DNA of 64,000 nucleotides, taken from Rhodocollybia butyracea (taxonomy: Eukaryota; Basidiomycota; Agaricomycetes; Agaricales; Omphalotaceae). The first letter of the stretch is position 1; every line of letters begins with the position of its first letter. The translations under genes and the position numbers were made by a program. The stretch lies in contig JADNRY010000326.1 of the NCBI GenBank assembly GCA_015501585.1, positions 1-64,000 on the forward strand, in the 5' to 3' direction. The notes beneath the pieces were generated by a model. That model searched no databases, was not told the DNA's origin, and worked only from the letters and a program-made list of their open reading frames with translations. Positions 34,196-45,137 of the stretch are shown here, one piece after another.

Positions 34196-36329
34196 GTGGA
34201 GAAATTGGGTTTATCGTACAAGAACATCGCAGAAATACACAAATGCATAGACTCAATACGCGCGCGCGCTGGCGAGTGGAAGGTTTGCCGTTTGGCATTT
34301 GTTGATCATCTGGACGAGGAATTTGTTCTTTGCCATCGTGATTTTGTGGAGGTTGTCAGAAGCCTGTGGGGAGACCCTTTGCTAGCAAAGCATCTAGTTT
34401 ACCGTCCGAAGTTGGTTTTCCAGGACAAGGAACACACTCGGCGGACTTATTCAGAGATGTGGACGGGAAAATGGTGGCAGTTCATCCAGGTATGTTTATG
34501 CACATTTTGTGCAATCGCATTTGCTCATTTTCTTTAGAAAAAACTCCCAGAAGGCTCGACAGTGGCCCCACTCATTGTTGCGACCGACAAGACTCAACTT
34601 ACTCAATTCTCTGGCAGCAAGCAAGCCTATCCGGTTTACCTTACTCTTGGCAACATCCCACGATCTCTTCGACGCAAACCCTCACAACAAGCCTGCGTTC
34701 TCCTTGCCTATCTGCCTGTGGAAAAGCTCAATAAGGATGAGCTGATCCAATGTGAGGCGACTGGCCGCCACCACCGCCTCTTCCATGAAGCCATGCGACA
34801 AGTGATGGCCCCTCTCATATCTGCCGGCAAAGAGGGCGTTGAAATGGCCAGCACTAATGGTGAAGTACGACGAGTTCATCCTATCCTCGCTAGTTATGTT
34901 GCCGACTTTCCAGAGCAGTGTTTAGTAGCCTGCTGCAAATCTGGTACTTGTCCAAAATGTCGCGTTACCTCTGACAAATTAGGAGAGGAGGGACCGTTCG
35001 AGCCCCAAACACAGATGTGGACATTGGGTGTGATGAAAGAGGCACACGATTCAACAACCTCAGGAGCTCAGTACTTCGAGTCCTGTATGAATCAAGATGT
35101 CTCCCGCTATGTGTACTGTCCTTTCTGGGATGAACTCCCCTACACAGATATTCATCTTAGCATTACTCCAGTCGTTCTCCATCAGCTCTATCAAGGCGTC
35201 CTCAAACATATCATTACATGGTGTCATACAAGGATTGTTTTGTTACACTAGAGGTTTGCGAGCACTTCCGAAATTACATTCCCTTCTACACTATGTTCAC
35301 TCCATTCGGTTTTTCGGAACAACAGACAATTACAACACCGAAATGTTTGAACGCCTACACATTGACTTCGCCAAAAAAGGTTGGAGAGCATCAAATAAAC
35401 GTGACAAGTTCCCTCAAATGACCCGTTGGCTTTCGCGGCAAGAGAATGTACAGTCTTTCAATCGCGAACTTGCCTGGATTTTGGAACAACAAGCTCTCAC
35501 AGCTGCATCTTCTTCTGCCACCTCCACCTCATCAAACCCACCACTTCCTTCCATTCTTCTTCCCAAAATTCCCACTGCCCCCAACAAGTTACTTAGCACA
35601 ATCAAAAAAACTCATCATGTTCCATTATTCTCACAGCATCTTAAAGCATTCTTGGAAATCCTCAAGCCCCACGCGACCAATACTACTGTTCAAGAAGCCA
35701 TTGCTAAAATCTTACCTTTCCAATGCTTAGATATCTATTATTCATTCAAGTTTTCGCCCAAACGATTAGAGGAGGGAGTTGATGTAAAGGATGTTGTGAA
35801 GGCCTCACCTTTGCATGGCGGGAGGTTCAATACGGTTGTTGTGTTGACTAGTGAAGATGCTGAGAGTGTCAGCCTGGCAGGTATTACCTTTATCTTGATG
35901 TTAAAATAGTACACTCATTATTAAATTTCACCTCACTTAGGCACTCGGATAGGTCGGGTAAAAGTCATCTTCCGATTACCAACAGAACTGGGGCTTATTG
36001 GTTCTCATAAGACCCCAGCACCTTTGGCTTGGCCTAAAACTGCACTTGCTTATGTTGAGTGGTTTACTGCACCAACACTCACAGACACTGCTCGCTCTTC
36101 TCACAATATGGCATCTGTTCAAAAATCAAAGCCATTGGTAGATAAATCACCCCCCTGGTCTATCATCCCATTATCTAATATACGTCAGTCATGTATGCTT
36201 ATTCCAAATTTTAATAAGGTCTCAAATGTTTTATCTTTAACTTCTTCTACTGTATTGGATTCTGTTGATTCGTTCTTGGTTAATAATTGGCTATCCCTTT
36301 ACACTTATAAAACTATATACAAAGAGTAG
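34196..36329 (+). pseudogene. Plavaka transposase, internally deleted
   Basis: Family motifs in order: GDPLLAKHLVYRPK, SEMWTGKWW, an intron (gtatgt...tttag, about 34491-34538), then KKLPEGSTVAPLIVATDKTQL, NIPRSLRRKPSQQACVLLAYL, then CPKCRVTSDKLG and LHQLYQGVLKHIITWC. The frame closes at 35251. In the next frame the protein resumes with LPKLHSLLHYVHSIRFFGTTD and NYNTEMFERLHIDFAKKGWRA, then a Ser/Pro-rich part and a final domain at about 35750-36050. In the family about a hundred residues normally separate LKH..W from the PKLH segment; only a few codons remain, so an internal deletion plus frame change is likely. The N-terminal zinc-finger part was not found. The element is probably not autonomous now. 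Confidence 0.75.
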
Positions 36330-36364
36330 TTGTATTCTATTTTTATTCTTACTCAATCTGACTT

Positions 36365-36665
36365 ATAATAAGTTACTCAAGTCCACCTAAGCTGCCCCAG
36401 GTGCCTCAAGTGTTGTCTTTGAGTTGAAGATTACTTGAGTTGGTAAATTATGGGCCTCAGTGCCCCCAGGTCTGGACTACATAGTATCCTTGACTTGAGT
36501 GCACTGAGGCTCCACTGGAGGTGAACCCAGGTGCACTGAAGCTAGTGAATACCTGGACTCTGGGCTCAAGGCAACCTGAGCTGACTTGGGATGACCTGAG
36601 GGCCTTAAGAGGCTTAATTAAAGGCTTCACATACCCTTACACTCAAGCATACCTCAATCCCACTT
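36365..36665. repeat. Right subterminal repeats of Plavaka element
   Basis: Repeated ctcaag, cttgagt, cacttgag and ctgggcac-like motifs with alternating orientation, the counterpart of 28470-28930. Confidence 0.65.
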
Positions 36666-37271
36666 GAGCCAGAAGTGCTTTTCCTGATGCTCTAAGGAAG
36701 CAACTAGATTTGAGTTGATCTGGAGTTCGAGAGAACTCTACACACTTAAATTCGATCAAGGTATAAATGGGCTTTGTGAAGCACGTGAAGTTTATTACTT
36801 TCTTAAGATAACCAAGTCAGGAGGCATCACGCTACTGATCCCGTGGGGACGTTCTACGGAGCACTGGTCTTAGCAGTCAAGTCGAGGGCAAGAAAACTGT
36901 CTTATTGAATAAATATATCTGGCTTATATACTGAGTAGAGAGAATTTAATACAAAAATAGATGAAACAGATACGGAGAGACACAGAAAGAGAGTGGAACA
37001 GAGGAATTTGGCTTGGAAAGGAAACTCCAGCCTATATATGGTACACACAATAAAGAAATAGTCCATTCTTGGGTATATATCAGAGGTAAAATATGATCTT
37101 GTGAGGATTAACATAGTTTTAGAGTGTTTTGATCTGAGCGAGGTTTCTCCGATTACTCCACAATTCTCCGGGGTCAGGAGTACCTTTATGCTTCATGATC
37201 ACTTGCCACCCGGTTTCCCTTGGGCGAGTTTCATTCTATTCCTTGGATAGTTCTGTCCATCCTGAGTGTGA

Positions 37272-37574
37272 TTAACATCCTCTCGAGAAGGCCAGTTGTC
37301 TAGCTTTCCAACGACACCACTTATGATAGTCTCGAGCAACTGCGCTGAGTATGTACAAGTGATTCCCGATAGTCGGCTTTAACGGATAAGACCTTCCGTG
37401 TATGATTTCTAAGATCAAATGTTTCGATTTGCCAATGCTATCCCGGTGCATAGCTTTCCGTAGGACCGCTAAGCATGTTTCTACCGTCCTCACGGTTACA
37501 ACCAGTGCCGCGAATAGACCTCTACAGTTTCCTCGGGATCGTCCTGGTCCATTGTTACCAACTGTAAAGTCCAC
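37272..37574 (-). CDS. Short ORF of short-TIR element copy B
   Basis: 100 codons; residues from about 36 on match the ORF at 6272-6553 (SIGKSKHLILEIIH, YPLKPTIGNHLYILSAVARDY). The N-terminal third is in another frame relative to copy A. No domain is known, and coding status is doubtful. Confidence 0.25.
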   Translation of the reverse strand: MDFTVGNNGPGRSRGNCRGLFAALVVTVRTVETCLAVLRKAMHRDSIGKSKHLILEIIHGRSYPLKPTIGNHLYILSAVARDYHKWCRWKARQLAFSRGC

Positions 37575-37953
37575 ATCTTAACATAGCTCGTTGGGGGTCT
37601 TAGTGCAAGGGATGCCTTCCCTCATAATTCCTTCCCTTGAGTAACGCGTTGGCTTAGTACTTATCCTGCTTCGAGATGTCCTGTAGTTTAGAGAGTATGC
37701 ACTCTTGGGTATAACTAGATTGACGATCTAGCGTTACATCTCCGGGCAGCCCAGGTATCCTCGCTAGCTTGGCTCTAGGCTACGCTTGTGGGCGTACCTT
37801 CATGGCTCGCTGAGTATTATTGTTAAGTTCTTTGCCTCGGCAACAGCTATCACGCTCGGGCTCCATATAACTCTCTTATTGCATTGTATAACGCGTACAA
37901 AATGTCAAAATGTATGGTTACACGCCTTAGGCCGATTTTAGGCCTAATATCGG

Positions 37954-39455
37954 GATGCTGAGGTGAGTTTTTTGTAGTTGCGTTGACATGCCGAATTACG
38001 CTGTACGCCGAAATTCAAGCGAAATGTCATCATTTAAAAGACCCCGTGAAACACGTCACGTCACTACCTAGGGTACATTATGTATTAGACACTTTGAAGG
38101 TCCACTTCAGGTATCTAGTATGTAGAAACCCATTTGAAGGGAGATACCCTATGTTTTAAGAGGCTACATTACTGTGCAAGGATGCATCGTTGACCCACAA
38201 ACTCAAAATCAATCAAATTGATTTACCTAGATTGATTTAGGCTTGCCAGATCTAAAGTCTATCAATTAATACTACCTACTACAAAAAGTCCTGTACAGGG
38301 ATATACAAGACAGGATTAAAATAGATGAAGAGAGACGAATGAGGGCAAGCATAATGCGAACCCATATCCGTTTAAAGTAAGAGAATCGAAGCACTGGTTC
38401 CCTGGAACGAACCACAGAGAGAAACTAGACGATTAGTGATGAATTAGGCGCCGGGGATCAAAGTGGCCCGGCGCCAGCAGTAAAAGAAAGGCGGGGCGCG
38501 TCCTAGCACATGCCTATAATAAAATTTATTCGGACCGACCTACGGGACGGTCCACATGTATACAAGTACCCGGTAGGACCCGGGAGGAGAAGAGAAAAGG
38601 GGAGATACGGAACGACGCCGCAAACTTGAACCGCGGGACGGACGGACCGCCCGGCGCTTAAAGCGCATCAAAGTCGAACCACTCATCGGGAATGCATCGT
38701 TCTTCCCTCCCCTCAGTTACTTATTAAAAAAAGATGTAGAAAAGGTGTAATATGGGTAGAGGACCCATGAGACAATGATATAGAGCCCTGGGGACAGTGT
38801 AGGAACCAGGAGAACACTTATAAGCTCAGTTATGGCTAACAAGGGCAACATGAGATTTATCTTCTTGGCTCTTGGCAAGCCAAGAGAGTCTTACCAACCC
38901 ATGGTACCTTAATTAAGAAAATTTCAAGGACCTAGGAGTATAAAAAGGCAAGGAAATGAAGAGAAAAGCATTCTTTCTTACCCCCACCAGGTGTAGCAGC
39001 TCCTTATCAGGCTACTACTAAAAGATTGAATTGATATAAAGACTGGGATTTACAGAGAGAAATTGACAAGCAATTGAACTTGAGTAAAGAGACAGAAAGA
39101 GATTCAGTGTGAACTGAGTGCAGAGAAGTTAAGACAAAGACTTAGACAGGACTTTGATTATTATTTTCAAACCACAGTTAGGCTGCAGTCAGAGCTCTGT
39201 CTGAGTTATAGGGACACCCTCTGGTCAGTTGTGACTTGTGTTAATTTGTGATTTTACCAAGGGACTTAGGAATAGTATTTGTTTGACAGCTCAGAGCTTG
39301 GGGATCAGCTTAAATAAGTCTGTACTTTGAAAGGGAAGGCACTTAGTGAAATAACACTCAGTGTAGCAAGGAAGCACTTGAATAGATTGAAGTTTTAAAT
39401 AAATATTATTTGGCTGAACTAAAAACCCGAACTGAGTAATAAGTTGTGTGTGTGT
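37954..39455. other. Insertion-rich spacer left of the Copia-type element
   Basis: 37954-38010 continues module R (ggatgctgaggtgagtttt, matching 8706-8730 and 41670-41690); module R resumes only at about 41290, so roughly 38010-41290 is inserted DNA, of which 39456-41244 is the Copia-type element. The rest holds a GC-rich patch (38440-38680) and a promoter-like stretch (tataaaaaggc at about 38940, then a ccaccaggtg region), which could be a solo LTR whose borders I cannot fix. The minus frame at 39291-39503 is not convincing. Confidence 0.4.
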
Positions 39456-39589
39456 TGTTGGTATGAGCCGAGACGCTGTACGTAGTTTACGGTCCGTAGT
39501 CACATGTTAAATCACTTGCTTGTCTTAATACCACGTCGTCGTTTATCGTTCGCGTCCTTTTGTGGATATCCCGGGTCTAAAGTTCAACA
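39456..39589 (+). repeat. 5' LTR of Copia-type element
   Basis: 134 bp, TG...CA, identical to the 3' LTR at 41111-41244. Contains the palindromic-looking gtacgtagtttacggtccgtagt. Confidence 0.9.
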
Positions 39590-39600
39590 GGTTATGGGCA
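39590..39600 (+). other. Primer-binding site (half-tRNA iMet type)
   Basis: ggttatgggc directly after the 5' LTR is complementary to the anticodon-stem region of initiator Met-tRNA, as in Drosophila copia and many fungal Copia elements. Confidence 0.7.
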
Positions 39601-39746
39601 AGTGTTAACCACTGCTCTGCTGCTCAACTATTTCCTAGGTCTTTTCCTATTGTTAGCTGTCACGATCAGCACCTCCCTTTTTATTGCCTGCTGTCACGAT
39701 CAGCTACCTCTATCCCATCCTTTCTCATCCACCATCTTATTCTATC

Positions 39747-40913
39747 ATGGTCAAACCTTCTGATATCGTCAAACTCACGGGTACTAACTACTGGACCTGG
39801 AAGAACCAAGCCCAAGCTTTATTGCTTGCAGGAGGGTACTGGAATGCTGTTGATCCCTCAGTACCTGTCCCAAATGGTGCTGTACAAGCCAGAGCTTGGA
39901 CTAGTGACAATCTGAAAGCTTATGGGATGCTCTACCTCACATTGAGCCCAGATGTCTGCATCAAGGTAGACAATGTAGGTGTTTCAAACAGTGGCCGTCT
40001 TCTTTGGGCACAACTTGAAGCCTTCTATACACGATCAGACCCCACTACTTGTTCGTTACTCATGTCCCAGTTCCAATCCATCACCCATGACATTCGGAAA
40101 CCCGCCGATACTTTCCTTCAGCAGGTGCTCAGCATTGAGCGTCAGCTTCATGCTATCGCTGTTGCCCTTCCTACTTCTTTCGTTCAGGATAAAATCCTGG
40201 GTGGTCTCTCTGCGGTTTATGGTCCTATCATCACAGTCCTACAGAATGAATCGCCTCAGAAATCTGTTGCTGACATGATCACTACGATTAATGCCTGGGA
40301 GCTTAGTGACCTGCAGAAACGGGATTCCTTGATCAAGGTTGCACGTTCTGGGGGTGATTGGGTTCCTGCTCTGCCTTCTCCCAATCATGGGGGTGAGAGT
40401 GAAGAAGCACTTTACACTTCTCAATCCCGTCCTCGGCAGTCTTCTCGTTTTAACCCATCATCTAACTCATCGACTCAGGCCTTACCAGAATTTGATTGGA
40501 CTAACACCAAGCAGCGAACCAATGTCTGCTACCGATGCGGTCAATCTGGTCACTTTGCTCAATATTGCATATCGGTAATGCCTGATGATGTCCGCCAAAG
40601 CATTATCCGCAATTGTTCCAAATATGCTGCACTTTTAACTGAACCTGCTGAACCTCAGGCTGCCCCTCCGATGCAGCATGAAGCTCTTGCAGTTATGGAC
40701 CTACCTCTCACCATTGACCCTGATGCCATGTCCCCTGAAGTACGTGAAGCATGGCTCAGTACTGTTACTCTATCAGAGGCCCACACTGCAATTCTCACTC
40801 CTGATTCATCGGCTCCTTCATCTCCTACTGATGCAACAGTGAGCTCTACTCCTAGTAGTGCTAGGAAGAAGAAAAAAAAAGAAGAAAGGGAAATCATCAT
40901 TGGGCATGTCTAG
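39747..40913 (+). CDS. Copia-type Gag with CCHC zinc knuckle
   Basis: 388 codons from the ATG at 39747 (MVKPSDIVKLTGTNYWTWK), the usual opening of a Copia Gag; the frame is open upstream to 39684 but that part is LTR-leader. Features: LTGTNYWTWK (residues about 9-18), a helical capsid-like domain (LLWAQLEAFY, MSQFQSI, ILGGLSAVYGP), a Ser-rich linker, the zinc knuckle CYRCGQSGHFAQYC (about residues 264-277), and a basic C-terminus. It forms virus-like particles that package the element RNA. At 40872-40880 an A9 run precedes the stop; one base fewer would read on into MSSVTHSFEELNLADA to a stop at 40996-40998, so the true C-terminus may be 28 residues longer, by slippage or because this copy has an extra A. 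Confidence 0.85.
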   Translation: MVKPSDIVKLTGTNYWTWKNQAQALLLAGGYWNAVDPSVPVPNGAVQARAWTSDNLKAYGMLYLTLSPDVCIKVDNVGVSNSGRLLWAQLEAFYTRSDPTTCSLLMSQFQSITHDIRKPADTFLQQVLSIERQLHAIAVALPTSFVQDKILGGLSAVYGPIITVLQNESPQKSVADMITTINAWELSDLQKRDSLIKVARSGGDWVPALPSPNHGGESEEALYTSQSRPRQSSRFNPSSNSSTQALPEFDWTNTKQRTNVCYRCGQSGHFAQYCISVMPDDVRQSIIRNCSKYAALLTEPAEPQAAPPMQHEALAVMDLPLTIDPDAMSPEVREAWLSTVTLSEAHTAILTPDSSAPSSPTDATVSSTPSSARKKKKKEEREIIIGHV

Positions 40914-41101
40914 TGTTACTCATTCTTTTGAGGAGTTGAATCTTGCAGATGCAGCTACCTTGAGCGAGATTGAGGCGGATGAATATGAAGGTTTTTAGTC
41001 AATTATCTCTTTTCATTTTTACTGCTTTTAGTCATCTGGTGATTCACATTATTGAACAGTTTACTTTCTATGTAGATATAGTTTCTGGGGGTGTCTCGAC
41101 T

Positions 41102-41110
41102 CAGGGGGTG
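41102..41110 (+). other. Polypurine tract of Copia-type element
   Basis: cagggggtg immediately upstream of the 3' LTR, the expected primer site for plus-strand DNA synthesis. Confidence 0.65.
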
Positions 41111-41244
41111 TGTTGGTATGAGCCGAGACGCTGTACGTAGTTTACGGTCCGTAGTCACATGTTAAATCACTTGCTTGTCTTAATACCACGTCGTCGTTTA
41201 TCGTTCGCGTCCTTTTGTGGATATCCCGGGTCTAAAGTTCAACA
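41111..41244 (+). repeat. 3' LTR of Copia-type element
   Basis: Identical to 39456-39589 and followed by the target duplication tgtgt. Confidence 0.9.
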
Positions 41245-41289
41245 TGTGTTTGGTGTGGTTGTGTAAGCCATTTCTAAGTTCACCCCAGT

Positions 41290-42170
41290 TTAGACCTCTC
41301 AGCGTCTATGGATTGTTCTGACGTGTCTGGCTCTCTGTCATCAACCTGACATAACTACACAGTCCATTCGCATATCCGACCATTCGTCGCTTCATACAGG
41401 GCACACTGCTTCGTTATCCCAGTTACAGCAAATGCACTGCTTAAAACCTTCGAACACTCCTGGAGCATATCTATCCTCGACAACTAACATCATTGCATTG
41501 TTGTACCACTCAAAATGCAAGTTCAAAGACCAAGATTCGCTCTCCTTATTCTCTCAACCTTTCTTCTCTCATCAATATCCCTCATTGTTGCCGGCATATC
41601 ATCCGCCATTGTGGACCTTTACACATTACGTGGCGGGAGTGTACTTTTTGTGGGCGGCAATTAGCGTTATGGTTGGGCTGCCAAAGTGAGTTTTCGGTTG
41701 TTGGGGCTAGGGATTATTCTGAAGTCTGGTTAGTGTCCTTCTGACATTGCCCTGATATCCATGGGTTCACACATCTGGCCATTCATTGCTCCATACATCA
41801 AGGACGTCCTCCCTCGCTTTATCCCCCGTCACTGCAAGTGCAGCACTCATGCTGCCTCGGTATACACATGTTAATGTTTCTACCAGTACACCTGTACCTT
41901 TGTTGCTTAGGAGGAACCCGAGGGACATATGATAGTAGTTGTATATACGATCTACAGAAACTCAGCTTTCCAGTGTTGCCCGATACCTTCTGCAATTATA
42001 ATTGAGCACACTTTCTCTCTATGTGATAATTAGATGTTCAGTGGTTAAAGTGGCGTCAACATTGAATGGTACGATACTCGCAGAATAGTCAATCAAGTCA
42101 ATCAAGTTATGAGTAAATCCTCCTAATAATTACCAGTTACCCTCAGAGCACCCACACCATGCACGCCCAA
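41290..42170 (+). repeat. Module R between the units, right part
   Basis: Two tandem degenerate units (41330-41480, 41500-41860). Landmarks: tcaacctgacata, catatccgaccattcgtcgcttcatac, actcaaaatgcaagttcaaagacc, gcatatcatccgccat and caattagcgttatggttgg. Each unit has lost its frame. 41930-42170 matches 17870-18050 and 46950-47140. Confidence 0.55.
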
Positions 42171-42944
42171 CAGGAACACAACCAGCCACTCAAGGCTTTG
42201 TTGCGCTTATACCAAGCTACAGGGATTAAACAGCGGCAAGACTTGCTCGCCAAATGCCCCGCTGTCGATACCACAGGAAGGCGAAGGAGTCTCAGGACAT
42301 GAGATGGAAAGAAGACTGGTTACCAAGTTCTCACCGGCCCCAGCAGCTCCGACACCTTCGATCGCTCTGCTATCATCTGCCTTCCGAAGCTACTGGTCCA
42401 GAGGCATTGACAAAATAAACTGCTGTACTACTACAACTTGAAGTTCAAAGTAGTAGAGTGATTTCAAAATGCCAGATTGGCAGCAGAATATTCCTTCCCC
42501 TTCAAACAATGCTCGCGGTATCAATTGAAGTGACGGTTTCGCGGGAACTGTCATAGTAATCCCATTATATGAGTACTGGAAAACACAACAGTGAGACGTA
42601 ACAATGGAGATTCACCAACAACGGTAGCAGGTTTCTTCATTCCGGAGAACCAGCGTGCGCCCAAGTGTTTAGCAAGGGTGGCGGAGCATATATACGTCTG
42701 TGGGGAGGGGTGAGATGGATGAGTAAAAGAGGAAGGAGTGGAAGGAGCGGAAGCGAGGAAGTGGAGAAGTGTCCCTGACAATGTATGTACCTCCAATACC
42801 CAGGGTTGAGTTAATGGCCTCCAGATTGACATTGTCAGACTTGCTCTACAGAGTCGCGACCAAATCTACTTCAACATAACGGTGGCCTCCATTAATCCCA
42901 GCCCTAGAGATTAGGCGGATTCATCTGTATGAATTTGTCCATAT
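42171..42944. other. Diverged copy of the hypothetical locus of 18029-18900
   Basis: The plus-strand start frame MHAQQEHNQPLKALLRLYQAT, then TTGRRRSLRT matches 47160-47275 loosely; it meets a stop at about 42300. A minus-strand frame (42551-42832) covers the counterpart of 18380-18500. No domain recognised. It ends at the left border of unit 2. Confidence 0.35.
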
Positions 42945-45137
42945 ACAGAAACCTATGTTGACTACATGGGTGGCGGGCTCTATCCGGAATCTCTAATCCG
43001 AGTCCATACCGAGCTTCTTACTAGCAATGTACTGGGAAATACACACTCCATTAGCGCTAGGTAAGTTTTAATTCATTGGCCTATTTTGGGAAGCGCTCTG
43101 AACTGGAATAGCTCACAGCTTTTATTGAAACATGTGGAGGAAGCGAGGACGGCCGTCCTTAGGTTTTTTAATCCTCCACAGCCTGTCTCTGAGGACAACT
43201 CAAATGAATACACTGTGGTATTCACTCCCAATGCATCCGGAGCTCTCAAGCTCATGGGGGAAGCATATCAATTCACAAGAGGTAAGTATATCTGCTATTG
43301 TTGAATGAGAAATTATCGGGGAAAACTTGGCCCGTGTAAGATTAGGAGAAGATTTCTATTTTTGTATCAATTCTTATCTAACTTACCGTACTTGTAGCTA
43401 CCTGCGTATGTAAGCTACCTCAGACATTTACTCTGTGAAGTATTTGTGCTGAGGTGAGCTTGTTCTTCTTCTATTGATGTACTATATGTTTAATTATGGT
43501 GTATTAATCTGTTACTTACTTTACAGGTATATAATAGTCATTTACTCCATGAAGTATTTGTGCTGAGTCTGTTACTTGCTTTACAGTGCACAGATCTATC
43601 TCAACAGCTATGAGTATTAATTCCCCACCAATGTGATCTTTAGGAAGCTCCTTTGTATTGTGCGAGGATTCACATAATAGTGTCAATGGTATCCGTGAAT
43701 TTGCGAGATGAGGAGAGGCTAACATGGTTTACATTCCTGTTGATCGCCGAGCAAACCAAGAAGGTGGTGCATTCAATTTGGATGAGGCCAAAGTGAGTAT
43801 ATGTGTTCTATTGAGCCCAGTGCCATCTGATATTCCTTTCACTTTGTTTGAAGAGTGCGCTTTTAAAAAACAAACCCCCGCAGGGTGCATCGAGTCTCTT
43901 TGCACTGACAGGTTTGTCCAATATAACCAATGCCAAGTGTCCCGGTTTGTATACATCTGCATCTCCGGAAGAGGGAGATGCCTCAATTGTCACTTATGCT
44001 CGGACCCTTGGATATCATACAATCTTGGATGCTGCTGCATTGGCACCAACGTCACGAATATCTCTTGCCCAGATCCCTGTTGATGCACTTGTGGTGTCTT
44101 TTTACAAAATGTTTGGATTCCCAACTGGTATTGGAGCACTTGTAGTAAGTTTTTTCGTTAGTTCTGCTTCATAGTATAATTAATCCTTTGCCCCAGGTGC
44201 GAAAAGGATTTCTCCGTATGCTCAAAAGCAAGCGACCATGGTTTGCCGGAGGATCAGTAGAAGTCGTGCAGGTTCCCGGATGGGCCTACACAATGAAAGG
44301 TGTGGGAGAAGAACCTGAAAGTTTCGAAGTATAGATATCCGCTAAACCGTTTGAAACAATGATATTTATAAGCTATTTCTTCCACAGGATGGGACAATTA
44401 ATTACCTTCTTCTCCCTGCGATAACTTCAGGTCTTCATCTTCTCTCCACGTACCTTCCATACTTGCCCCTTCAGCTGCACTGCCTGTTGCATTATCTCAT
44501 TTCCGAGATAAGCCAAATACGGCATCATGGTGGGGATGGGGATATGGAACGAGGCTTGAGAGTATGTCAAGTTCTCTCGCGAAAACCCAGGAAAATTTTG
44601 CAAAGTCTCGGAGAGACCGATGATGAGACGGGAGGGATAATAGCTTGCATCTTTGTCGACGTCAGTTACTCTTTAGCAGCCCCTTTTTTACTATGGTGCT
44701 GATGCTTTAATAAATGCATCTAGGAAGCAGGGAAGCCGTTTCCTTTGTCGTTCATCGCTCACTCTGCTGCACAGGAGGGTATCTCTCTTCGGACAGGATG
44801 TATGTGTAATCCTGGTGGAACCAGAGCCCTGCTAGGAATACAGAGAAGCATGAAATTTGTGGAGGAAGGCAGACTGATGCATGAGGATGTGTCACTCCAG
44901 CAGCAAAAGCAAGCGGGCACAACTTGTATTAACTTTGCTAATTTGCCAACCCACCAGAGAGGAACGCTAGAATTTGGTGTGGTTTGGATAAGTCTGGGAC
45001 TAGGCTCCGACTGGAGCGATGTATGGCGGGTACTTCAGTGGGCAAGGAAGGTAAGTGATGCTAGAGAACGGAGTGATATGTGGGGGAGATGGATGACTAG
45101 AGATGGGCGATCCACGATGGAGGACAATGATGTATAA
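42945..45137 (+). pseudogene. Class-V aminotransferase / Mo-cofactor-sulfurase-like gene, copy 2 (5' truncated)
   Basis: Starts within the exon encoding ETYVDYMGG and so lacks the start codon and leader of copy 1; the flanking sequence to the left is unrelated. The remaining exons match copy 1 closely, with the same splice sites, and keep open frames, including [25 protein letters not shown] and GCMCNPGG, stop at 45137. Exon 5 has the six-A version ([11 protein letters not shown]) that keeps frame from the first acceptor. The intron after FTRG is enlarged by about 0.3 kb, with an internal duplication around 'catttactc.gtgaagtatttgtgctgag'. Without a promoter and start exon it is probably not expressed as an enzyme, yet it has no internal stop that I found, which suggests recent truncation or gene conversion. 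Confidence 0.8.

Larger units (their letters stand above)
28416..36689 (+). mobile_element. Plavaka-type (CACTA-like) DNA transposon, 8.27 kb, with cargo
   Basis: The ends are perfect 11-bp inverted repeats catcaggaaaa / ttttcctgatg. The flanks read gtcccct and ctctaagg; the uninterrupted copy A of the host element reads ccttagaggggac, i.e. gtcccctctaagg inverted, so the target duplication is ct (or ctc if the TIR is taken one base shorter). Both ends carry long subterminal arrays of caagt/acttg-type motifs (28500-28925, 36370-36665), typical of CACTA elements. Contents: two cargo genes on the minus strand and a damaged transposase on the plus strand. Confidence 0.85.
27888..37949 (-). mobile_element. 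Short-TIR element copy B, split by Plavaka
   Basis: Inverted copy of 5900-8120 in two pieces: 27888-28415 (matches about 7510-8120) and 36690-37949 (matches 5900-7500). Flanking tcgg at 27884-27887 and 37950-37953 forms the target duplication. Without the 8.27-kb insert it is about 1.8 kb, so it has lost roughly 0.4 kb relative to copy A, mostly in the part equivalent to 7080-7440. Confidence 0.75.
39456..41244 (+). mobile_element. Copia-type gag-only LTR retrotransposon (TR-GAG-like)
   Basis: Complete 1789-bp element. The two 134-bp LTRs (39456-39589, 41111-41244) are identical by eye, start tgttgg and end caaca. A 5-bp target duplication tgtgt flanks it (39451-39455, 41245-41249). A primer-binding site ggttatgggc follows the 5' LTR, the half-tRNA initiator-Met type used by Copia elements. 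A purine tract cagggggtg precedes the 3' LTR. The only ORF is gag; protease, integrase and reverse transcriptase are absent. It must be mobilised in trans, and recently, given the LTR identity. Confidence 0.9.

Noticed and set aside
35446..35730. Plus-strand Ser/Pro frame inside the Plavaka transposase
   Set aside because: Shadow frame of the transposase linker; the frame with FGTTDNYNTEMFERLHID is the coding one.
39684..39746. Upstream extension of the Copia-type Gag start
   Set aside because: The extra N-terminal residues translate the leader; MVKPSDIVKLTGTNYW is the natural family start.
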